A stretch of 11,346 nucleotides of DNA from an uncultured Eubacteriales bacterium (GTDB taxonomy: Bacteria; Bacillota; Clostridia; Christensenellales; DTU072): assembly GCA_902766325.1 (NCBI GenBank), contig CACXDF010000096.1:1-11346 (forward strand), written 5' to 3'. Positions 7,326-11,346 of this stretch are shown here, in pieces. The position numbers were made by a program, and so were the translations under genes. Within the stretch, counting starts at the first letter, position 1. Each line of letters opens with the position of its first letter. The notes below the pieces were generated by a model. That model did not search any database. It was not told the origin of the DNA and worked only from the letters and a program-made list of their open reading frames with translations.

Positions 7326-8363
7326 TTACTCTTTTATTTCGTTCATATATTCGTCGAACTTATCCCACCCGCCGGCATAAAAACGGTGCTTACCGTTACC
7401 GACGAAATGATAGATATTGTCTTTTTTGTTGCCGTAGATCTCTTTCATGACGTTAACGACATTTTCGGCGCCCTCTATCGGGAAAATAGGATCCCTTTTC
7501 CCGGATACTACGACGATAGGCCGCGGATAGATCAGACAGGCCAGTTCTCCCATGTCAAAGTATTTTCCCGCGCCCGGCAGGAAGTTACAGGGGCAATGAA
7601 ACTCTTTTCCGATCGAATCTTTATAGGTGCAGATCGCGCATCCCGGCATGACGACTTTTATTCTTTTGTCAACGCACGCCGCGTAGTACGACGCCGTTCC
7701 GCCGCCGGAGTTACCCATGATCCCGATCCTTTTCGCGTCCACGTCGGAGCGCTTTTCGAGGACGTTGATGACCTGTTTTACGTCCCATATCCTCTCCCCT
7801 ATCAGCGTTCTGCCGACCAGAAGAGCGTTTTCCGCAAGGAAGGTGCACATACACTCACGCAGTCTGCTTCTTCTTTCTCCGAAACCGCGCTGTTCGACCA
7901 CCATTGCGGCATAACCGTGTTTTATAGCTTGCAGAGCGAAGTCTCTGTCCTCGGATATCTTTTTCAGATCTCGGCGTTCGTACGGTTCTCCCACCGAGAT
8001 CATCATACCGTTGCTGTGACCTTGCAGACAGATCACGACGGGCGGATTGGGTCTGCCTTTGGGAAGAAGAAGCAAGCACGGACACTCGACGTTCGGTTCC
8101 GTCTCGATTATCATGCGGATACGAATATGATCTCCCTTATCGACGCGACTTTCTTCTCGGCAGATCGGCTCAAAGTCGTCCGGCATATCGCCGAGCGCGT
8201 CAAAAAAGGCTTTTTCGATCAAGCCTTTGAAATCCGGGTCTTTACCGACTTTATCGTACGCATATAGAGGGTATTTTTCACGAAGAAGTCTTTCGTGACA
8301 AGCATCCGGCGAATACTTACCGAACGATAAATTGTTTTTTACGATTTGAAATAACGTCTTCAA
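7326..8363 (-). CDS. Alpha/beta hydrolase (acetyl-esterase/dienelactone hydrolase type)
   Basis: This 345-residue serine hydrolase has an oxyanion segment LQGHSNGM (113-120) and a nucleophile elbow GNSGGG with Ser219. The acid is D291 (SGKRDPIFPIE) and the base H326 (GNGKHRF). The arrangement resembles the Abhydrolase_7/acetyl xylan esterase-like group, members of which remove acyl groups from carbohydrates; the substrate is unknown. No signal peptide is evident, so it should act in the cytoplasm. The start is a TTG, chosen because GAGGAG lies seven bases upstream at 8371-8376. The gene follows the Crp-like regulator by 75 bases and precedes RNase J by 22 bases. Only a weak possible promoter (TATTAT at 8394-8389) is seen in the 75-base gap, so the regulator promoter may also serve this gene. 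Confidence 0.85.
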   Translation of the reverse strand: MKTLFQIVKNNLSFGKYSPDACHERLLREKYPLYAYDKVGKDPDFKGLIEKAFFDALGDMPDDFEPICREESRVDKGDHIRIRMIIETEPNVECPCLLLLPKGRPNPPVVICLQGHSNGMMISVGEPYERRDLKKISEDRDFALQAIKHGYAAMVVEQRGFGERRSRLRECMCTFLAENALLVGRTLIGERIWDVKQVINVLEKRSDVDAKRIGIMGNSGGGTASYYAACVDKRIKVVMPGCAICTYKDSIGKEFHCPCNFLPGAGKYFDMGELACLIYPRPIVVVSGKRDPIFPIEGAENVVNVMKEIYGNKKDNIYHFVGNGKHRFYAGGWDKFDEYMNEIKE

Positions 8364-8370
8364 CTTGATA

Positions 8371-8376
8371 CTCCTC
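8371..8376 (-). promoter_or_regulatory. Shine-Dalgarno sequence fixing a TTG start
   Basis: GAGGAG on the minus strand lies seven bases before the TTG at 8363-8361. No ATG or GTG lies at a suitable distance, so this site decides the hydrolase start. Confidence 0.75.
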
Positions 8377-8438
8377 GAACGCGGGCAGATAATACTTACT
8401 CGCTATCACAATATGGACGTAAGACGAAAAAAAACGGT

Positions 8439-9125
8439 TTATTCCTGCGCGATCTTACGAAGACGCTCCGGATCTTTGATCTGAACGACGTCTTTTCGGA
8501 AATCGAAAATACCTTCTTCCCTCATACCGATCATTTCTCTGCTCATACTCGGACGACTGCAATTAAGATATTTTGCCATACCGTTTCTGTCCACTCCGAG
8601 TTTAACTCTCAACGAGCCCTGTTCGATATATTTCCCGTAAATAAAGGACGCGATCTTTTTTCTCATCCCATGGATTGCCATAAAGTCTTTATTTTGTTGG
8701 ACTTCGATGATCTTTTTGCAAAGAAAAGCCGAAAGATTATTGGCGATCTTTCTGTACGCGGGCGAAGTTACGCTTTCGGAAAAAAGGCTCTCCGTCGTGA
8801 TGTACAATAAAGTGGATTCGGTCGCGGCAGTCAAAAAAGAAACGGCTTTATAAGGCGCAACAAAGCATTGCGGAATGCCGAACATATCGCCATCCACCTT
8901 AGAACTGATCACGTTACGCTGACCGGCAAGACCGACCGTAAATTCTACCAGATTGCCGTCGAGTATGATCCCGACTTCTTTTACTTCGTCGTTGGGACGC
9001 AGAATGATATCCCGCGCCGAATGCTTCACGATCCTTGCGTTTAAACTATCGAAAACGTCTTCGATCTCCTTATCGGTCCAATCGAAGAATAAAGCGTTTT
9101 TACGAATCTGTTTAAAGAAATTCAT
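8439..9125 (-). CDS. Crp/Fnr-family transcriptional regulator
   Basis: Starting at the ATG at 9125-9123 the product has 228 residues, the usual Crp/Fnr size. It begins MNFFKQIRKNALF, has a cyclic-nucleotide-binding-like beta roll over roughly the first 115 residues, a long dimer helix, and a C-terminal winged HTH whose recognition part is NGMAKYLNCSRPSMSREM. There is no N-terminal cysteine cluster, so it is not an oxygen-sensing FNR-type iron-sulfur protein; the effector is unknown. The frame stays open to a TTG at 9194, but that start overlaps the gene's own promoter. A second ATG sits at 9128-9126, only one base after the GAGGG site (9134-9130), so 9125 is preferred. The gene is divergent from a phosphoesterase gene and precedes a hydrolase gene on the same strand. 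Confidence 0.88.
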   Translation of the reverse strand: MNFFKQIRKNALFFDWTDKEIEDVFDSLNARIVKHSARDIILRPNDEVKEVGIILDGNLVEFTVGLAGQRNVISSKVDGDMFGIPQCFVAPYKAVSFLTAATESTLLYITTESLFSESVTSPAYRKIANNLSAFLCKKIIEVQQNKDFMAIHGMRKKIASFIYGKYIEQGSLRVKLGVDRNGMAKYLNCSRPSMSREMIGMREEGIFDFRKDVVQIKDPERLRKIAQE

Positions 9126-9159
9126 CATGCCCTCGCTTTTGTTGCTATAGCTACCGAAT

Positions 9160-9188
9160 ATTATCTCATAATCCTTTCGTTTTGTCAA
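9160..9188 (-). promoter_or_regulatory. Sigma-A promoter of the Crp-like regulator gene
   Basis: On the minus strand TTGACA (9188-9183) and GATAAT (9165-9160, 5/6 match) are separated by 17 bases, with a TGA extended -10. The start would be near 9153, about 28 bases before the ATG at 9125. The boxes lie inside the longest open frame, which argues that the upstream TTG is not used. Confidence 0.8.
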
Positions 9189-9247
9189 CTCCAAAATTTA
9201 TTTCTTTCCGATCCGAAAAAAATGTTTCTTTTCTTCGACGGCGGGTA

Positions 9248-9276
9248 TTGTGTTACGTTTTATTTCATGGTATGAT
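9248..9276 (+). promoter_or_regulatory. Probable promoter of the phosphoesterase gene
   Basis: TATGAT (9271-9276, 5/6 match) has an extended -10 TGG (9268-9270). A weak -35, TTGTGT (9248-9253, 3/6), lies 17 bases upstream. A short dyad TCAT-GGT-ATGA (9265-9275) overlaps the -10 box and could be an operator. Start near 9283. Confidence 0.5.
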
Positions 9277-9305
9277 AAATCCACAATAAATACAGGAGTC
9301 TGACT

Positions 9306-10700
9306 ATGAAAAAAACACTGAAAGCGTTCGTTTTGATCCTTTGCTTTGCGATCTGCTGTCTGTCGCTGATCGCCTGTTCCCCTTCTTCCAAGGAAGTCGC
9401 CTCGGTAAAAGGCACGACAAAGCCTTGGGACGCGGCGGACGAATATTCCATTCAACTGACCGGCGACGGTTTTTCTTCGGGCCTCGATTACGTTATGTGC
9501 ATCGAAAAACAACCGAATAAAGACTTCGTCGTTCTGAACCTGACCGACGTCCAACTGGGCGACGGTGAAATCGACTTCAACGCGGAATTCGTCAGACGTG
9601 CGGATAAGACCATTCAAGAACTGGTCGAAAAAGTAAAACCGGACCTTATCACCGTCACCGGAGATCAAGGCTACGGCACCGAAAAATCCATTCTCTACGT
9701 TGGGAAGCTGATCGACAGATACGGCATCCCCTGGGCGCCTGTTTTCGGGAATCACGACAACCAGGAAGACTTACTTACCACCGATCAACAGTCCTATCTT
9801 TACGAAAACGCCTTCGAAAACTGTCTCTTTAAGTGCGGCCCGGATAACCTTGCCACCGTAGAAAGCGGTTCGATCGCCTACGGCAACTACGTCGTAAACG
9901 TTGTGGAAAGAGATCAGTCCGATCGTAAATTCCACGTCGTAAGATCTTTGATATTCATCAACAGCCGAGACAATATGGATTACAGCGAGGATGAAAAATA
10001 CGAAGAAGAAAAGAAGGTCAACGACCGCGGTTACGCTATGCTTACCGAAAAACAGATCGACTGGTATAAATGGGCGGTAAAAAGCGTACAACCTTACGGC
10101 GCGGACGGCAAAGTCAAGTCGACCATCTTTCTGCATATACCGATCTACGCCTATAACCTTGCCTTCGACGCGGCTTTCAAAACCGACGTTGACATCTTTG
10201 ATTACGACGAATATACCGCCGCCGTAAGAAACACGGACGCTTTCGAGGCTTACGCCGATAAATCGATCTGGAACGAAGGGTACGAAAATTCGGTCGGCGG
10301 GCGGAGAGAAGAAATATGTTCCGCGCCGTACGACGATCACGTTTTCGACGCCGTCAAAGATTTCGACGACGACCCGTCCACTGATTTTATTTCTACCGAC
10401 CTCATCGTCGCCGGACACGACCACTTAAATAACTTTATCATCGAATACGAAGGCGTGACCTTCGCTTACGGTCTGAAAACGGGCAGCGGATGCTACTATA
10501 ACGAAGACCTTTCCGGCGGCAGCGTCATTCTCGTCCGCGACAGCGGGGACAGCGTCATCTATCATCAATTTACGAATATCAAAGTCGCTACCTTCCCGTG
10601 GTGGGTCTACTTTTTGATCTGCTTCGGTTGCGTCGCGGTCGTAACGGCTATCGTTCTGATCGTACTTTTCAAACTAAAGATTTTGCCGATCAAAAAATAG
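9306..10700 (+). CDS. Membrane-anchored calcineurin-like metallophosphoesterase, lipoprotein
   Basis: This 464-residue exported phosphoesterase starts with a lipoprotein signal (basic MKKTLK, hydrophobic 7-23, lipobox L21-I22-A23-C24). The catalytic domain runs from about residue 73 to 425. The metal-site motifs are TDVQ (D81, Q83), GDQ (D120), GNHD (N149, H150), H277 in LHIP, and GHDH (H371, H373). The first block has Gln where most family members have His (D-x-H). A C-terminal membrane helix (about 431-456) ends in a basic tail (KLKILPIKK). The enzyme would therefore be held outside the cell at both ends. Substrates in this superfamily include phosphomonoesters, phosphodiesters and nucleotides; the actual one is not deducible. 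AGGAG lies seven bases before the ATG. It is monocistronic, ending at a strong terminator, and diverges from the Crp-like regulator. Confidence 0.9.
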   Translation: MKKTLKAFVLILCFAICCLSLIACSPSSKEVASVKGTTKPWDAADEYSIQLTGDGFSSGLDYVMCIEKQPNKDFVVLNLTDVQLGDGEIDFNAEFVRRADKTIQELVEKVKPDLITVTGDQGYGTEKSILYVGKLIDRYGIPWAPVFGNHDNQEDLLTTDQQSYLYENAFENCLFKCGPDNLATVESGSIAYGNYVVNVVERDQSDRKFHVVRSLIFINSRDNMDYSEDEKYEEEKKVNDRGYAMLTEKQIDWYKWAVKSVQPYGADGKVKSTIFLHIPIYAYNLAFDAAFKTDVDIFDYDEYTAAVRNTDAFEAYADKSIWNEGYENSVGGRREEICSAPYDDHVFDAVKDFDDDPSTDFISTDLIVAGHDHLNNFIIEYEGVTFAYGLKTGSGCYYNEDLSGGSVILVRDSGDSVIYHQFTNIKVATFPWWVYFLICFGCVAVVTAIVLIVLFKLKILPIKK

Positions 10701-10723
10701 TTTTTAAATATCGAATAAACGAT

Positions 10724-10757
10724 AAATCCCCGTCGCGCTCCGACGGGGATTTCTTTT
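10724..10757 (+). terminator. Intrinsic terminator of the phosphoesterase gene
   Basis: A perfect 12-bp stem (10724-10735 with 10741-10752, loop CGCTC) with a GC-rich core is followed by a short T run (CTTTT). It lies 23 bases after the TAG stop. The A-rich upstream side could let it work on the other strand too, but no gene approaches from that side within the window. Confidence 0.93.
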
Positions 10758-10766
10758 ATAAATAAA

Positions 10767-10795
10767 TTGCCTAATTCAAAATCTTTTGTTATAAT
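10767..10795 (+). promoter_or_regulatory. Sigma-A promoter of the permease gene (predicted leaderless mRNA)
   Basis: TTGCCT (10767-10772, 4/6) and a perfect TATAAT (10790-10795) are 17 bases apart, with an extended -10 TGT (10787-10789). The usual start distance puts +1 at about 10802, which is the A of the ATG. Confidence 0.75.
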
Positions 10796-10801
10796 AACGG
10801 C

Positions 10802-11346
10802 ATGCAATTCTCATCGGTAGCTCTCAACGTCCTTATTATGCTCGCGTACGGCATTCCGGGATATCTTTTCATCAAAACGAAGTTTGTAAAAGAGGATGCG
10901 ATCCCCGCGTTTTCCAAACTGCTTTTGTACGTTTGTCAACCCTGTCTGATGATCTATTGCATGCAGCAAGTGGTCTTCTCGCGAGAACTTTTTATGCAAA
11001 TGCTGATTTTTTTAGCGCTCAGCGTCGCGCTACAGGTTGTCGCGACCGTCGGTCTGCATTTCATCTTTCTGAAAAAATCTGACGAAGCCAAGTACCGCGT
11101 GGCGAAAGTGGCTCCCGTTTTCGGGAACGTCGGCTTTTTCGGCACTCCCCTTTTGGAAGCCCTTTTACCGGGCCATCCTGAAGCCCTTGCGTTTGCGTCG
11201 ATGTTTATCGTCAGTTTCAACCTGCTCGTATGGACGCTCGGCGCTTACTTTTTGACCGGCAACAAGCAGTTCGTTCGACCGAAAAAGATATTCCTCAATC
11301 CGCCTTTCATCAGTTTGATCGTTGCGCTCCCGCTTTTCTTTACAAA
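10802..11346 (+). CDS. AEC-family permease (auxin efflux carrier type), N-terminal part
   Basis: The first 181 codons of an inner-membrane secondary transporter are visible; the 3' end is cut by the window. About six hydrophobic helices can be traced (near residues 5-24, 38-57, 63-90, 104-121, 127-151 and 168-181). They include the NVGFFGTPL signature (109-117) of the first repeat of AEC carriers, followed by a basic loop and an NPP motif. Family members export or exchange organic acids, such as malate or malonate, and other small anions; the substrate here is unknown. The ATG at 10802 gives a normal AEC N-terminus, but no Shine-Dalgarno sequence precedes it and the promoter lies immediately upstream, so translation may be leaderless. 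Confidence 0.88.
   Translation, partial: MQFSSVALNVLIMLAYGIPGYLFIKTKFVKEDAIPAFSKLLLYVCQPCLMIYCMQQVVFSRELFMQMLIFLALSVALQVVATVGLHFIFLKKSDEAKYRVAKVAPVFGNVGFFGTPLLEALLPGHPEALAFASMFIVSFNLLVWTLGAYFLTGNKQFVRPKKIFLNPPFISLIVALPLFFT

Noticed and set aside
6566..8267. Long plus-strand open frames (6566-7450 and 7152-8267) opposite RNase J and the hydrolase
   Set aside because: They are antisense shadows: no family resemblance, no ribosome binding sites, and they overlap each other and well-supported minus-strand genes.
8389..8417. A separate promoter for the TTG-start hydrolase gene
   Set aside because: TATTAT (8394-8389) is a fair -10 box, but the best -35 at 17 bases matches only 3/6 and there is no extended -10, so I did not list it.
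8398..8420. A shared TATTGTG-n-TA motif upstream of the hydrolase and near 9246-9255 as a Crp operator
   Set aside because: The match is short, not palindromic in either copy, and lies on opposite sides relative to the genes, so chance is the better explanation.
8439..9125. FNR-type oxygen sensing by the Crp-like regulator
   Set aside because: There is no N-terminal cysteine cluster; the few cysteines are scattered in the effector domain, dimer helix and recognition region.

Overview
The window looks like chromosomal DNA from a member of the Firmicutes (Bacillota), most likely an uncultured gut-type clostridium. The evidence is a canonical T-box riboswitch, RNase J, strong GGAGG-type ribosome binding sites, near-consensus sigma-A promoters and TTG start-codon use in a genome of middling GC content. 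Assignment below class is a guess. I see no tRNA or rRNA genes, CRISPR array, insertion sequence or phage gene.

Layout, left to right. (1) The 5' part of a lipoprotein gene on the minus strand, leaving the window at base 1. (2) A divergent intergenic region of about 525 bases. It holds the lipoprotein promoter, a perfect sigma-A promoter on the plus strand, and a complete T-box riboswitch that appears to read an isoleucine codon (AUC). (3) A plus-strand operon under the T-box: an HTH-cupin-acyl-CoA synthetase fusion, a sugar-phosphate isomerase/epimerase-like TIM barrel, and a DUF2974/Mbeg1-like alpha/beta hydrolase. (4) A convergent minus-strand block, in transcription order: a Crp/Fnr-type regulator, an alpha/beta hydrolase with a TTG start, RNase J, and a family 3 O-methyltransferase of the TrmR/YrrM kind. 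The two convergent operons overlap by 21 bases, and a hairpin in the overlap zone could terminate both. (5) Divergent from the regulator, a surface-anchored calcineurin-like phosphoesterase with a strong terminator. (6) The 5' part of an AEC-family permease whose predicted transcription start falls on its ATG.

The most interesting feature is the left operon. An amino-acid-sensing T-box, apparently specific for isoleucine, controls an acyl-CoA ligase of the medium/branched-chain (MACS) type. The ligase also carries an N-terminal DNA-binding and cupin module normally found in a free-standing regulator. A coherent but unproven reading is that the ligase activates 2-methylbutyrate or a related branched short-chain acid. 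The product would then be reductively carboxylated to the isoleucine 2-oxo acid, a salvage route to isoleucine that would make sense under an isoleucine T-box. The Crp-like regulator and the phosphoesterase share a compact divergent promoter region, and the regulator may act on one or both sides of it. RNase J and the methyltransferase are translationally coupled and are housekeeping RNA-metabolism genes.
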